Positions 1 through 12,229 of a stretch of DNA of 64,000 nt are shown here, piece after piece. Position 1 is the stretch's first letter; each line of letters begins with the position of its first letter. The DNA is from Limnomonas spitsbergensis (taxonomy: Eukaryota; Chlorophyta; Chlorophyceae; Chlamydomonadales): contig JAYJMM010000004.1 of NCBI GenBank assembly GCA_037349105.1, forward strand, positions 4,801,001 to 4,865,000. Reading direction: 5' to 3'. Below the pieces are notes generated by a model, which saw only the letters and a program-made list of their open reading frames with translations, did no database searches and had not been told where the DNA came from. The position numbers and the translations under genes are program-made.

Positions 1-3000
1 ACCCTTGTGCACATGACTTAATCTTAAGATATATCCAAGTGGGCATCTACGTACAGATGCCGGGCGCCGCCCCATGAGTGCATTGCCCACCCTATAGACG
101 CATCCAAAGTAGGCTGCCTCATTCCGTACGCTAGTGGTGTGCAGCTCCACTTTGGACACACGCCGAGCAGCTTCTGTAAGCGCTGACAGCTGCAGATCAA
201 GAAGTTATGGAAAAAACGAAAGGTGGTCAGCGTAACTGTGATGGCGGTAGTGTGTCGTAAAAGTGTAAGGTCTTGGTAATATGCTCAAGGAAAGATGCGT
301 GGTTAACATGGTCTGCTGTGAGCTGGATAGTTTCAATATTGCCGGGCACACATCTCTCACACGCATATTAAATAAATGCATTCTCCAAGGACTAGACAGC
401 ATTCACGTAACGGATATTCCTTTGCCTGGACTAAACAAGGTGTGAGGCCGCCGCCCAACCTTAAAAAACCTGACACCCTAATAAAACAAAACTGGTGCGC
501 ATGGGGCCCTCGTCGGCAACTGAGAAAAGGCGAGCAGGAACAGGAAAGACACGCGACCAACAAGCACTGACACGGCCGCAATAACTTATGCGTAAGAAGT
601 TCAATGAAGGTCTGAAAATAACTGGTATCCCACCTCGGAACCTCTCTAGCTTGAAGCACACTACCACCAGAAACCCACCCCCAAGGCGGCTGCAAACGTC
701 TCCACCTAAGTCGAAAAACGACACCAAACCAACAGAAGAGACAGAAGCTGACAGGAAGCCAATAAAGGAGCTGCCTGGAAACTAAGGGGGAAAAGGGCGA
801 AGTAATATCCAACGGGCCAATGGAACAGGCCCCCCACCTGCAAAGAGACAACTCGCAGACTAGCAGCCATAAGGCCCAAACTACCCAGAGACCCTCACAG
901 CACGAAGCAAAAACGGACATGCTCCCTGGTATTCCATGAGGCAAGACACTGGCTCTCCTCACATCAAACGATCCACACATTTTCGATTAAGTGAGATATA
1001 AGTTCGCCCACTTTTTGCTTGTCCTGTTTAGCGAGTGGCCTTGCCAACCCCATCACACATGTCCCATGTGATCCGTTTCTGTCCCGACCCGTCACAGCCC
1101 CCCCCTCTATAGCCTACCTTGGTCGCCTGTACCAGGGCACCTCCCACAAACAGCACTTTGATCGTCGTGAAGAGGATCGCAAGCAGGTCCAACTGATCCG
1201 ATGAATACTCCACCTGCACAACACAGGAGATCAGGGCTTCAGATCCAGGGCTTAGGATGGAAGGTTTCAGATCCAGAGCTTAGGATCCAGGGCTAAAGAT
1301 CCAGGGCTTACCAGACGAACTAGGGCCCTCAGGGGTTGAGGTCTGAATGACTAGGGCCCATTTCAGGGCAGGGCTCAGCCTGCAGCTTTTGGCCCATCGA
1401 GGTTTTCACAGCATTGTCCTGGTCAGCTGTTTGACAAACTTACTTGGCCTGCCCCAATCCAGTTTCAGATGGCTCCTGATGCAGCCAGCCCTGTGTTTCT
1501 GGCTACTGGCCCCACCATGTCCCCCGCTCCTCATGTTGCCCCTTTCATACCCCAAACAGAGCAAGCACGTCTTGAGGTGTCCCGACCTTGCAGCCCTCGC
1601 CTTGTATTTGTCCTACCTCCACAACCTCCACCCCTTTAATCACAGGGTCTGTGGGGGGATGCCTTTGCACTGAATCTCCCAAACCCTGAACCCGAAATTT
1701 CTAAATCTCGCCAACCGTACCGTCTGCTCAGCATCAGCTGGGGACACTGTCCCACTTTTTCCGCTCCCCGCTCCATTCCCCAATGTTCCTCCAACCCCAG
1801 ATGGCTCTTCCAGGCCCGGCTGCTGGATCCAGGCCAAGCTCGTCATGTGGCCCAAAACAGGCAAACCCGCCAGAACCGACACAAGCTCCTAATACAGAGG
1901 GGGGAGAAGGGTGTAGCTGAGCAACAGGCAGACCTAGGGTAGCAGGCAAGCTGTCATGCGGTATACAATGACGCTATTCCGTATGTTTCCCTTATATTGA
2001 GGAATGAGAGGAGCGGAAGCAGCATATGGTGATGCAGCAGCCTGGTCAGCAGGACGCTGGGCAGCAGCCTGGCCAGCAGGACACTGGATACAGCTCAGAA
2101 TTCACAGCTAACCTAAGCTAGCTCAGCGAGATCATGGACGGATTGTTTCCGTTTGGGGTAAGCAATACGATAACATGCTAAAACCATGTTAAGTCTACGA
2201 TACCCCACTTACCTTGAGTGATTTGAGCTGCCCGCCCAAGCAGAGCCCGCCTTCGCTGCAGAACCGCGCCGCTTCTGCAATCGCATCATCATACTGCTGG
2301 TCCAGCTCTAAGGCGTGGATGTAGTTCAAGCTGTAGCTGCTGTTGCGTGGCTCCAGAGCAACAGCCTGCATTTGAATTTAAGTTTGAAGGGGAAGAGGCA
2401 GGAGATGTGGGGTGGGGTAGAGAGAATGGTTGACGTGGAAACCAAGGATTTAACCCTGCTCCCGGCTAGATGCTTATCTGCAAGACTGCTAGGATCTGCT
2501 ACACACCCTGCAATCACCCTTTTGAACAGCTGTCATGTACCCTGCAATCACCCTTTTAACCAGCTGTTATGAACCCTGCAATCACCCTTTTGAACAGCTG
2601 TCATGTACCCTGCAATCACCCTTTTAACCAGCTGTTATGAACTCGCAATCACCCTTTTAAACAGCTGTCATGTACCCTGCAATCACCCTTTTGAACAGTT
2701 GTTATGTACCCTGCAATCACCCTTTTGAACAGTTGTTATGTACCCTGCAATCACCCTTTTGAATAGTTGTCATGTACCCTGCAATCACCCTTTTGAACAG
2801 TTGTTATGTACCCTGCAATCACCCTTTTGAATAGTTGTCATTTACTCATGTTCTCTGCAATTACCCTGTTGAACAGTTGTCATTTACTCATTTACCCTGC
2901 AATCACCCTTTTGAACAGTTATCATGTACTATACAATCACACTTTTTAAGAGCTGCCAGTGTACCCTGCACTCACACTTTTAAACTGCTGCCTTGTGTCC

Positions 3001-6000
3001 TGCACTCATACTTTTGAACTGCTGCAGTACACTCTGCACCCATACTTTTGAACAGCTGCCCTTTACCCTGTACTCACACTTTTGAACAGCTGTACCGCCG
3101 CCGTCACGGCACCGTGGTCCTTGATGCAATTAGCCAGGAAGGCCAGGGCTGCTGCGCTGCTGCCACCGCTCTCCAGCTGAGACATGAGTGTTGCCATTGC
3201 ACCAGGGAGCTGCGTATGCACGTACACATGCAGGATTCAAACTTCAGAACACCTTGCCCAATGGATGAACTGTCGACTTCTAATTTTGCATTCAAACACA
3301 GTTGAGGCCTGACCTTAGTGCTCTCTATTAAATAAATATGTGTACTGCTCATAGTGCTTGCAATCAATCGCAACAATGTGACGCTTAGTTCAAGTACCGG
3401 TATATACAACGAGTTCGGGTACTGGAAATCAAATCAGCATCAGAAAAATAGCAATGTTAATGGGCAATTAGCCAGGCCAGGCTGCACAGAACTGAACCCT
3501 GAGCACTGAAAATAAGAATTTTAAAGCTTCACATCATTTAATGTCTGCAATGCAAAGAGCGTGCCAGCCCTGCTCTGATCAGGCAGCCCATAATGTAAGA
3601 TACGCAGACACACCGTGCTCGAGCCCAGGACGTAGCCTCTCAATCCAGCATCCCGTCTCCCTGCGCTCACCATGAGGCACTGAGCCAGGAGTGCTTTCAC
3701 GTCCGAGTTCCCGCTGCGTTGAACCAGGAGACGCAGTCCCACTCGGATCGCATCCTCCATCATACCCCGCTCCAAGGCCAAAGTGGCATACCTGTTGGAC
3801 GTTCAGGGCTGAGTAAATGCGCTTGTTTGAATTCAAATGCCGTACACAATGACCGGGTCTGACATTAGTGACTCGCCCTTGAATGAGGAGACGATTTTTG
3901 GGTAATTCATTGGGCTCAATTGGAAACACATAGACGTTATCTTACGCTTCTGACAAGGATAGCCGGAATGTACAGCCAGTATTCAAATTTGTGTATCATG
4001 ATCTCATGAGGATAATCAAAGGTCTCAACCACATTTAAATGAACGAAGAATCCCAGTCCAATCCATTATGCAATACAATCACCATGACCACCTGCACATC
4101 TAGGGACCTCTATTGACATGCATTTGAATCCTCTGCATGAAATTGGAACCTAAGCCTCACCGTCTCACTCACATAAAAAGGTTATCACCGTCAGACTGGT
4201 CCTGTGCTACCAGCTCCATGACCACCTTGACACAACGCTGGTGGATCTCATTCAAACGGATCTTCACAGGGAAGCCATCGCCACAGGCCTGTCGAGCAGG
4301 GGCCTGAGGTAAGTTTGAGCTTTAAGATTAAATTCAAGATCATGTGAGGCTTCTCATCTGTCTACATTTCTATTCAACGGGATGCACTGAGATGAGGTTT
4401 GGGAGGCAGGGCTCAAGCGACAGATAAAGAGAGAGAGAGAGAGAAAGGAGGGAGATAAAGCCTGGCTCTAAAACAGCACAGTGCAGGGTTTCGGGACCTT
4501 GCAGTCTCACATTCTGCCTGGGGACAGCGGGCTTTTGATTTCAGGATTACGAAATCAAATGCAGAGCTGTGACTAGATTCAGGATGCATGTCACGTGGTA
4601 CATCAATACTGCTTAATCTAGTGTAAAAGGCTGGTGCTCACAGAATAATCCAACAACATTGCCTCACCGACGCGCTTGTCGAGCTGCCTGCGGCCCGCTC
4701 TTCCCTGCCAAGGGTGGAGGCGTGTGCGACCCGCTTCGAGCTGCTGCTCGCTGCCGGCATACATCCTTCCTCTTCACAGGAGGTGTCACCCGCCTCCTCA
4801 TCGCTGCTGTCTGAGTCATAATCGCCTGCATGGTTGATTCCAGGTTCCTTCAGCTACACTTCAGCTACATCACAGCCTGCACACTGGACGGCCTGGTGCA
4901 CCATTCCCTGCTACTTAGGCACCCGCAGTAGGTTGGTGATATTTCGGTCCCCATGGGCCCGGAGGAGACTGCCCAGAGGCCTGCCATTGGCACTCTGGTG
5001 CTCACTAAAATAAAACTGCTCTCCAAAGTCATGTTTTGCAGGGGGGGGGCATCAATGAATGGCACATACATGTTTTGGTCGAGCTTGGCATTGTATTTAT
5101 TCAAACTCATGAGCTTGACTGAGTGCAATCTTTTGTAAGATTGCCCAAGATTTGGTACAACTGTCCTTGACGAGGTATTGAGAGGGGACTCGTGGCAGCT
5201 GGGGTCTAGACTTCTAGGGGAGAGCAACCGGGACGCATCAAATGAGGGAGAGCAGGAGCAGGAGGGAGGGGAATCAAAGGCGAGAGAGATGAGGTCAGAG
5301 AAGGCTGGGCTTAAGGCAGAGGGCTGTTGTACTCACTTAGCATGGCTGTGTACTGCGAGTGAAGAGCCTTAGCCAGTGATAGGCAGATCTCATTCTGGCG
5401 GGCGGGCCCCTCCCCGGCCTGTGTCACACATCAAGCAGGGGTGCGTCAAAGAGAAACAGATTCGAATGCTCCACAAGGGACACAGCAGAAAGATGCCTGA
5501 GGTACGGGGCTTGATACGATCCTACATGACAGGAGGTCGTGGGACATATAAGTCGTGAGAGATAAACAACATGAAAGGTACGGGGTCAAGGGAGAATTAA
5601 TACCGCATGAGATACCGGTACAGGATCATGCAAGATCATGACAAAGCATGATTATATAAGATACGCGAGAGGAGACATGGGGGCTAAGAGCTGTACACGA
5701 GCAACAACCCCTCTCATTCCTCTCTCCTAATGATGGTCTAATTCCTGGCATGCCCAGGTGGAGAGTCGCGTGGAGAGGTCAGTTCAAACACCCCAAAACC
5801 TTCTCAAGCAGATCCATTGTTCGCTCACACGCATCAAAGCAGATGGGAGGGACGAGCCTGGGAGCATCTGCACTGATGCTGGAGCTGCACTTCAGCTGAA
5901 GCTGAAACTACAGTGAAGCTGAAGCTGCACTGTATATGATGCTGCACTGAAAACGAGGATGATGCGGCACTGCTGCACTGAAAACGAAGATGATGCAGCA

Positions 6001-9000
6001 CTGAAGCTGAAGATTATATTGTCATCATCATGAAGTGAATCATAAGCAGCACTGAAGCCTTAGCTGAAGGTGAGTAGAAGCTACAGCTCACTTGCTGCCT
6101 CTGCGCACCTACCTGACTACTGGCTGCTAGGGCAGCATCCAGCTTCCGGACAGCTTCCTCGCCTTGTCCCGCAGCTCTGCAGTACAGAATACAGAGAAGG
6201 TAGCCTGGCTATTTTGCACGATGGGTTTTCTGTGCCAGTGATGTCTAGTTTATAGTCAGCAAGGGGCCTGGTCCTGGGCCTGTGCTTCCCCTTATAGCAA
6301 ACAGGCCAGCAAATACAACTGGATGATAAGTTAAAATGTGCACAGCAATGGTTTTCCCGCCAAAGCCCACAACCCTACATGACAAGGCGACAGACCCATT
6401 GTAACTAAGACAGTGTTACCTCCCCCTCTAAATAACACAGATACAGCTCTAAACAAATACTTTGAATGCATGCAGAGCGAGTGAGTAAGGAGAGAGAAAG
6501 AGTGACTCACGAGTGTATCTCCCCGACCAGCTGCAGCATGTGGCTCTCGCTGCCTGGGGCTGCGTGCTTCTCTGCCAAGCACGCAAAAGACATGGCCTGC
6601 TTGGCCTTGCCAGCACCCATCCACAGCCGGGCCATCTTCTCCAACGCTTCGGAGTTGCTGGGTGACATCTGCGGCAGTGTAGACGTTTAGTGCATTTAAG
6701 CTACAATTCAGCTATATGCCAACCTGCGGTCGTGGGGGACAGGTTGTGTCTGCCCAGTCGCTTGGTCGTCCGGCTGTAGGCCTATCATAGTTTGGTCCCA
6801 ATTGGCCCAGTGGTAGCTGCCCAGCAGCCCCCCAAAGGTGATTTGGTGCACAGCACTGATCAGCGGTCCACCAGGTGATTCTGAAAAGACAAAGTCACCA
6901 TCAGCACAGGCTCAAGGTGATGTCATTGTCGTGAACCTGTTCAGAAAATAAACAACTTTGAGCTTTTGAACACTGAAGTAGCAATATGAAGGCCTCCCTC
7001 AGCTCAAACCAAGAGGCAATGCTGCTGTCATGACAGAATAACCTCACCCACCTACCTCCAGAGTCCATACCCTTCCTTCAGCCCTCTTTTCAAAAGGGCA
7101 AGGCACTGCTTACAGGAAGAGCACAGAAAGCATAAACAAGCTAAAAATAATATTCCACGACAAGCACAGACACGTGTTTTGCCCCTGCCACACCTACGCA
7201 GATGTTTGAAGTTTCCCTAAAGGAAAAATGTACTACCGTAAGCCAAAGTCATGACAACCGTAATATAATTAGCGTTGGGGTTTAGGGTAAAAGATTACTT
7301 TACCACTTTACAACAGGTGCAAATTCCGGTATCCTGATCACATTCCAGGGTTTAGGGTTCACTGAACAAACAATCGGTGCACCAGTACAGCAAGTGACGA
7401 TTTTAGAATCCCCAAACTGACTCCGAGCAAGCCCGGGCGCTTGACTGAATCACTTGGCACAACACATGCCCACAGCATACATTGTGCAAGCTGCAGAGGA
7501 TCTGGATACACCACCATCAAAATCTGAAACAGTCACCAAATCCATTGAAAAAATCTAACCCTGTTCCAAACATGGTCTCCATCATCAAAAATGTCCAACC
7601 TGAAGCCCTAAGGCCCAAGCCAATTCCCAAGCCCACTTCAAGCCTGGTCTAGATCAGGCGTGCATCATATAGGACCACGTACACATGAACCATAGCATCA
7701 ACACAGTAACTAGAGAACCAGTGGCATTTTCAGGGGGACCAGGCCACATTGGGGAAGCCACTGGGCAGCCACAAATCAGCAAATGGGGACCAAACTACGA
7801 CCGGCCTGCGGCCAGCAACCCATGCAGCAGGGCAGGTTGCACCAGGAGACCTCGACAGCTGACCAGGATGTAGCCGAGTTGTAGCTGATGCAAACTAAAA
7901 TGAGCCTCATGTACCCTCCACCTCAGCTGGCCCTCACCTGGAGTGCAAGGCGGTAAAGCTCGACGGCAGCCCGGGGGTTGTGCGCCTGCTCCGCGGCCTC
8001 CGCCTGCTTGATGGCCTCCCGGACAGCGCCATCCATCTGCTGATCCGCGCCCTTAGGCTGCGGCGGTGGAGCCGCATGCTTCTGCTCAACAGGACCACCA
8101 GCCTCCCGCTCCGCAGCATTACCAGGGCAGGGCACTGGCTTTTGTGTAGAAATGCTGGGCGTAGGGGACTTGACGGAGGCCCCGGCTTGGAGTGTCGCAG
8201 AGGCCACTGTTTGGGGTCCAGCGGCCTGGTCGCCAGGGTGGCATGAGGTCAGGCCTCGCAGCAACATGCCTGGCCTGGAGAAAATCTCAGGTCTATGCGT
8301 CTGCGTTTGTTGGTTCAGGAGATCCCACGAAGGTAGGAATCTGAGGATTGCCTGTTTGCCCATGCAGCGCCTCATGCGGATAGATGCACGAGCCCAGGTG
8401 CTCCTCGTCAAAAGCCCCCTGCGAGCCCTATCTTAACGCTTTTCAAGAGGCTCGGGCCAAGAGGGCGTTGCCGGCACTCTATTCATCATACAAACGCAGA
8501 CATATACACCTTAAGCCACAGGTCCTGAACACTTTGTCTCTTGCTCCCAATTTAGCCTGTGCTGCCACACACCATCCCCGTCCTTGCCACTGTGGATCCA
8601 GTAACCGTCTCTTATCCTGCCTTGCTCACACACCTGTTACTGATCCATCCCATATAAATGTCCTCCACCTTCCCCATAATCCACCTTGCATGGCTCCAAG
8701 TGCTTACCAGCCGACGGACAAGGTACACATCATCCCGGTCCCCCACGACCTTGCTGACCAAGGCCTCCAGGGCCAGCAGCTTCTTCCTGCAGCTTCGAAC
8801 CTCCATCTCCGCGGCCAACAGTGGCAGCGCACCCACATGGCGTTCGTTGTAGCCGGCAACAAAGCATGCAACAGCGTCATGCAGGGTCAAGATGCCATGC
8901 GGTGGCGGTGGCGGCGGTGGGGAGGCTGCTACTACAGCTGCTGGCTCTTCAACTCGCATGACTTTTGTGAACTCGGGGCTTGCCTCATAGTGCATGTAGA

Positions 9001-9241
9001 ACCTCATGATGCTAGTGATGATGCTGAAGGGGGTGGCTGTTATGTTGGCGTTGAGAGGGACTGGCAGCTCGTCCTCCGAACATGAAAAATATCTTCCTCC
9101 CTCTAGAAGCAGCTGTTTCTCATTTGCTCTTGACGGCTGCAACTTCAGGTGAACGACGTTGCATGCAGGAGGGCAAATTTTCAAATCCTCTTCAAATCGA
9201 ATCACTGAAGGGTGGTTCTGGAGCCGAAGGACGTTCGTCAT
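1..9241 (-). CDS. TPR-repeat protein, multi-exon, 3' end beyond window
   Basis: Minus-strand gene built of tetratricopeptide-like helices. Exons read with matching phases: 8708-9241, an exon ending at 7938 (5' boundary unresolved, within about 7938-8400), 6511-6668, 6113-6176, 5337-5418, 4668-4825, 4173-4288, 3671-3791, 3078-3176, 2213-2365, 1118-1213 and 91-189; it continues off the left edge. Typical pieces are AVREAIKQAEAAEQAHNP (TPR/MIT-like), EALEKMARLWMGAGKAKQAM, YSSDQLDLLAILFTTIKVLF and VELHTTSVRNEAAYFGCVYR; the last two recall a TPR protein family conserved in plants and protists whose function I cannot name. One exon encodes an acidic linker (DYDSDSSDEEAGDTS). The N-terminal exon has a proline run and no family I recognise. 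First ATG taken at 9241, just before the divergent SMAP1-like gene. A scaffold role is inferred from TPRs only. Repeat existence is secure; joining of the first two exons is the weak point. Confidence 0.7.
2504..3077. repeat. Minisatellite in TPR-gene intron, about 35-bp unit
   Basis: About sixteen imperfect direct copies of a unit of roughly 35 bp built around tgcaatcacccttttgaaca. On the coding (minus) strand each unit reads acagctgttcaaaag followed by a gtg.. donor-like tract. It starts directly at the 5' splice site of exon 3078-3176, whose last bases plus donor have the same sequence, so the array appears to have expanded from the exon-intron junction into the intron. Units nearest the exon are the most divergent from each other; distal units are nearly identical. 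Confidence 0.9.
4853..4990 (+). repeat. Dispersed ~130-bp repeat family, copy 1
   Basis: Member of an interspersed family beginning near ttcagctacat, with a middle block like ggcctggtgcagcaagccc and an end block like ggtttggtcccaattggccc. This copy is diverged (tgatatttcggtccccatgg at the distal end) and lies in a TPR-gene intron. Short length and both orientations across the window suggest a SINE-like or other non-autonomous element; class unknown. Confidence 0.55.
6693..6830 (+). repeat. Dispersed ~130-bp repeat family, copy 2
   Basis: Intronic copy on the plus strand. The start block reads aagctacaattcagctata and the distal block reads agtttggtcccaattggccc followed by agtggtagctgcccag, close to the apparent consensus. 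Boundaries are approximate. Confidence 0.6.
7700..7890 (-). repeat. Dispersed ~130-bp repeat family, copy 3 (inverted)
   Basis: Inverted copy in a TPR-gene intron: actgggcagccac and atggggaccaaactacgacc lead the plus-strand text and gtagccgagttgtagctga closes it, the reverse of copies 1, 2 and 4. The inner block gcagggcaggttgcacc corresponds to the conserved gtgcagcaag block. Confidence 0.6.
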
Positions 9242-9279
9242 GACTCGGGTGCCCACGTTCTCTCAACTTTCAGCACAAC

Positions 9280-9768
9280 ATGCATGGCAAGAAGGACTCA
9301 GCGGCAGCAGCAGCGGCGGCTGGAACATCTACTGCAGGCAAGTCCCTCTCTGGCAGAGGGGAGATGGGTATTTCAGTGTCAGGACATGAACATAAGACTA
9401 TTATCAATTTCCAGCCTATCGCTCTGCCAATATCGTGCTGATTGGGCCGGTCGGTTCCGTAGCCCTAGGCCATGCAGAAGGTCCAGAAGTCTGCTAAGGC
9501 TCTAATTCGGAGAATTGGATTTGTCTCAAATCTAAGCAAGTAATGGACGTAAGATGTTTGCTTTTGGCGCACTTGCTGCCCCGCAGGTGCTTCCTCCAAT
9601 CGACAAGGAGAAGAGATGGTCGACATCGGGGACGAGGGAGAACGAGACTGTTATGACGCCTTTATTGAGGGTAGCCATCCCACGCCCAACGGCACTGAGA
9701 AGCTTCTAGACGCTGACTTCTTCAACCAGTTCGAGGACGACTTTGATGAGTCCGACATGGTGCTGTAG
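9280..9768 (+). CDS. SMAP1: SMAP1-like small acidic protein
   Basis: Two-exon gene: 9280-9337 and 9587-9768 (TAG). The 79-residue product starts MHGKKDSAAAAAAAG and ends in the phenylalanine/aspartate-rich tail LLDADFFNQFEDDFDESDM, close to the F/D region of plant SMALL ACIDIC PROTEIN 1 (in Arabidopsis about 62 residues, linked to synthetic-auxin response and the COP9/RUB pathway). The family match rests on this C-terminal motif; the N-terminus is low-complexity alanine. The intron appears to use a GC donor (AG|GCAAGT) with a normal AG acceptor; a GT donor 30 nt downstream (9368) keeps the same phase and would add ten residues. The start lies only 38 bp from the divergent TPR-gene start, so the two probably share a promoter. 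Function in an alga is inferred only. Confidence 0.8.
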
Positions 9769-10397
9769 TCTGGGTAACAGCCCCCACCTGATGTTCATGG
9801 AGAGGACTCGAGGGACGTAGCCTAAGAGAATTACTTCTGACCCGGTGCATTGTTGTGCATTTTGCATGGGCGCATGGAGACTGGATAGAGACTGGTGCTA
9901 GCCACGCGAGATGACGTCCTTCATGCACAAATACATTCGTGAGGTGGCACACGTGCCTGCAACTTCAAATTGAAACATGGTATAAGTTGCATGAAAACCT
10001 CCATGTGCATGGACGGTCTCCATGCAGCTACCAACTTACCATGCCATGCAGGGTGATCAGGAATTCAGTGCCCAAGTTGGGTTCCCTGACAGCTGACATG
10101 ACAGCTGACAGCTGGCACATTTTTTTGTGATATACAGGAAATACCATAAGGGCTGGCTGCCAACGCCGTGTGATGTATACGACCACGTAGCTAGGAACAG
10201 GAGAAGTGCGCCACATGGCAGGTGCTGCATGCAATTTTTTCGGGGTCTTTTTGGAATGTGGTGCAGTTCCGGTCCCAAACAAGTAATTTAGGCACAGTAC
10301 TCTAAGGAGAGCTGATGAGCCAAGGGGGTGTGCCATTGCTTTCAGTGGGTCATACGATTCTGTAAACTGGTAGAGATATTACTTTGGCTGACCCTGG
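9769..10397. other. SMAP1 3' flank, no gene seen
   Basis: Contains the presumed 3' UTR of the SMAP1-like gene and AT/GC-mixed sequence up to the left CTGG (10394-10397) that borders the retroelement. No ORF with codon structure or family similarity was found on either strand. Confidence 0.6.
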
Positions 10398-10630
10398 TGT
10401 CGCACCATAAAGCAGTAACCGTGCTAATATGGTAAATACCGTAAACTCCGGTCAGGACACCTTAGAGAGGTGACCTCTACTCACAAACACGGTACATCAC
10501 CGTACACTCATGCTCCTTGTACTTCAGACAAGAGTGTGTCAACAAGATAACTGTAACTGGAAGTTCCTAACTGGATGTCTCTGCATAGAAGTCTCCGTCT
10601 CGTGGGTACCGCCCCTACTACTTTACTCGC
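10398..10630 (-). repeat. Terminal repeat part B2 (233 bp)
   Basis: Outer repeat at the 3' end of the element, identical to 11271-11503. Begins TGTCGCACC on the plus strand, immediately after CTGG, and runs into A2 through a shared cgc at 10628-10630. Together B2 and A2 form an 871-bp LTR-like unit with TG...CA ends. Confidence 0.85.
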
Positions 10631-11268
10631 GATGTGCGCTTCAGGTCCGTGGCGGACTTCTTTCCTCACGGCAGTGACGGACGCCTACGGGCAGGCTCAG
10701 TGACTATTCACTGGCTGCGAGTGCTCTTCGAGTTAAGCAGCTAGATGGATATTTGTGTATATAGCAATTGACTTAGGTAGCATAGGCCTTCTGGCCGTCT
10801 GGGCGCGATCCAGCTGGGCTATGTTAAGGTGCACTTACCGCGCTACACGCGGTGAGGGTGACGGGACGTAGACTGCGTACTTCTTCTTCGGCAGGGTGGT
10901 CTCGGTTCTCTGGCTGTGGTACTTGTCTCCAGCTATCTCAGCTGAGGCTGGTCTAGGCTTGACTTGAGTAAGGGTACTGACTTATGTGAACGTAAGAGGC
11001 CTCATACACGGATGACGGCCGGTGCTGTTTACAATAGAGGTCTGTCCTTTAGAAAGGGACGAAGTAACTAGCCAAGGCAATTGCCGGGGTACAGGGACCC
11101 GGCAGGCCCAATACAGAGTACGGTAGAACCTGTCAAACTTATCCTGCGTAAGCGGGTTTCTAGGTCTCAGTTCAAATCCGGAGGCTCCGCAGAGAAGCTG
11201 CGGAGTCACTGAGGCCGCTAACTGCGGTCTAAACGGTTCTGTCACGTATACGGTAATATACCGTGACA
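10628..11268 (-). repeat. Terminal repeat part A2 (641 bp)
   Basis: Nearly identical to 26568-27208 (differences seen at 10864 G/T and 11069 T/C). Its inner end (11240-11268) is an imperfect palindrome, TGTCACG...CGTGACA, so the repeat terminus can form a hairpin. No coding capacity recognised. Confidence 0.85.
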
Positions 11269-11270
11269 GC

Positions 11271-11503
11271 TGTCGCACCATAAAGCAGTAACCGTGCTAA
11301 TATGGTAAATACCGTAAACTCCGGTCAGGACACCTTAGAGAGGTGACCTCTACTCACAAACACGGTACATCACCGTACACTCATGCTCCTTGTACTTCAG
11401 ACAAGAGTGTGTCAACAAGATAACTGTAACTGGAAGTTCCTAACTGGATGTCTCTGCATAGAAGTCTCCGTCTCGTGGGTACCGCCCCTACTACTTTACT
11501 CGC
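11271..11503 (-). repeat. Terminal repeat part B1 (233 bp)
   Basis: Second copy of B, separated from A2 by GC at 11269-11270. It breaks off at the same cgc where B joins A in the outer unit and is followed by the element's internal region (C-rich ccccgctcccc). This break point defines the split-repeat layout. Confidence 0.85.
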
Positions 11504-12229
11504 CCCCCGCTCCCCAGCGTTAAGCCCTCCAGGCATGCGCGGGGAGCCGGAAAAGGGGTGGTACTGAAAGAACTTCTTGAAAAATATGTACGTAGAAGCT
11601 CAAATCATCATCTGCAAATATGCCTGGTTCCGGCCTTCTACAAATCTGCCTGGTTCAGGCCTTCTAAAAATCTGCCTGGTTCAGGCCTTCTACAAATCTG
11701 CCTGGTTCAGGCCTTCTTCAATCAGAAATAAAATAATCAACCGAGTTTCAGCTGAAGCGCAATGCGCGGCACCCTACAAATTCAAGCTGTTCAGCCCACT
11801 ACTGGCTAGCAAACAGTGAAATTTCAAAGTTATCAGGTCAAGCTAAGAAAAACCGCTGCTCTCGCCCCACTGCGCCAGAGCCGCCTGGTCTTCAAAGGCC
11901 ACAGGAAATGTGCGCCGTAGCAGCGTGATCCGCCCCCTGCTGTGTTAGTACTGCCCGAGTTGACTAATTCTCCTCGCTCATCATCCTCATAACATATGGA
12001 TTACCGTAGCCTTGTTGCTATGGTGTTTGAGAAACAAATTTTCATTAAGCTGCCGTAACTCTACTCCTGCATCTTCCGTCTTCGGTCCGCTGGCTGCCGG
12101 CCCACTGCCTACCGGGTACTAGGACAAGCCGCGCTGCGTCTGCATTTCTGCTCTGTAGGCGCCTGCCCGCTCCTTGCCAGTTACGGCGTGGGTGACGTCA
12201 CGTGCTCAGCGGCCTTGCCGCTCCGGGCT
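11504..12229 (-). other. 3' untranslated part of the retroelement
   Basis: Between the polyprotein stop and B1. Contains a short tandem array (11621-11718) and a short inverted C-rich/G-rich pair (cgctcccc near 11508 and ggggagc near 11540). No ORF resembling RT, RNase H or tyrosine recombinase is present in any frame here, and no sequence matching the opposite end that could be an LTR of a nested element. Confidence 0.7.
11621..11718. repeat. 26-bp tandem repeat, four copies
   Basis: Four consecutive units starting at 11621, 11647, 11673 and 11699, consensus tgcctggttcaggccttcta plus caaatc, inside the element's 3' untranslated part. Units differ at one or two positions. Confidence 0.9.

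Noticed and set aside
357..980. 207-residue minus-strand ORF near the left end
   Set aside because: It falls in an intron of the TPR gene, is rich in Cys/Trp/Leu, has no conserved motif and starts from a non-credible start.
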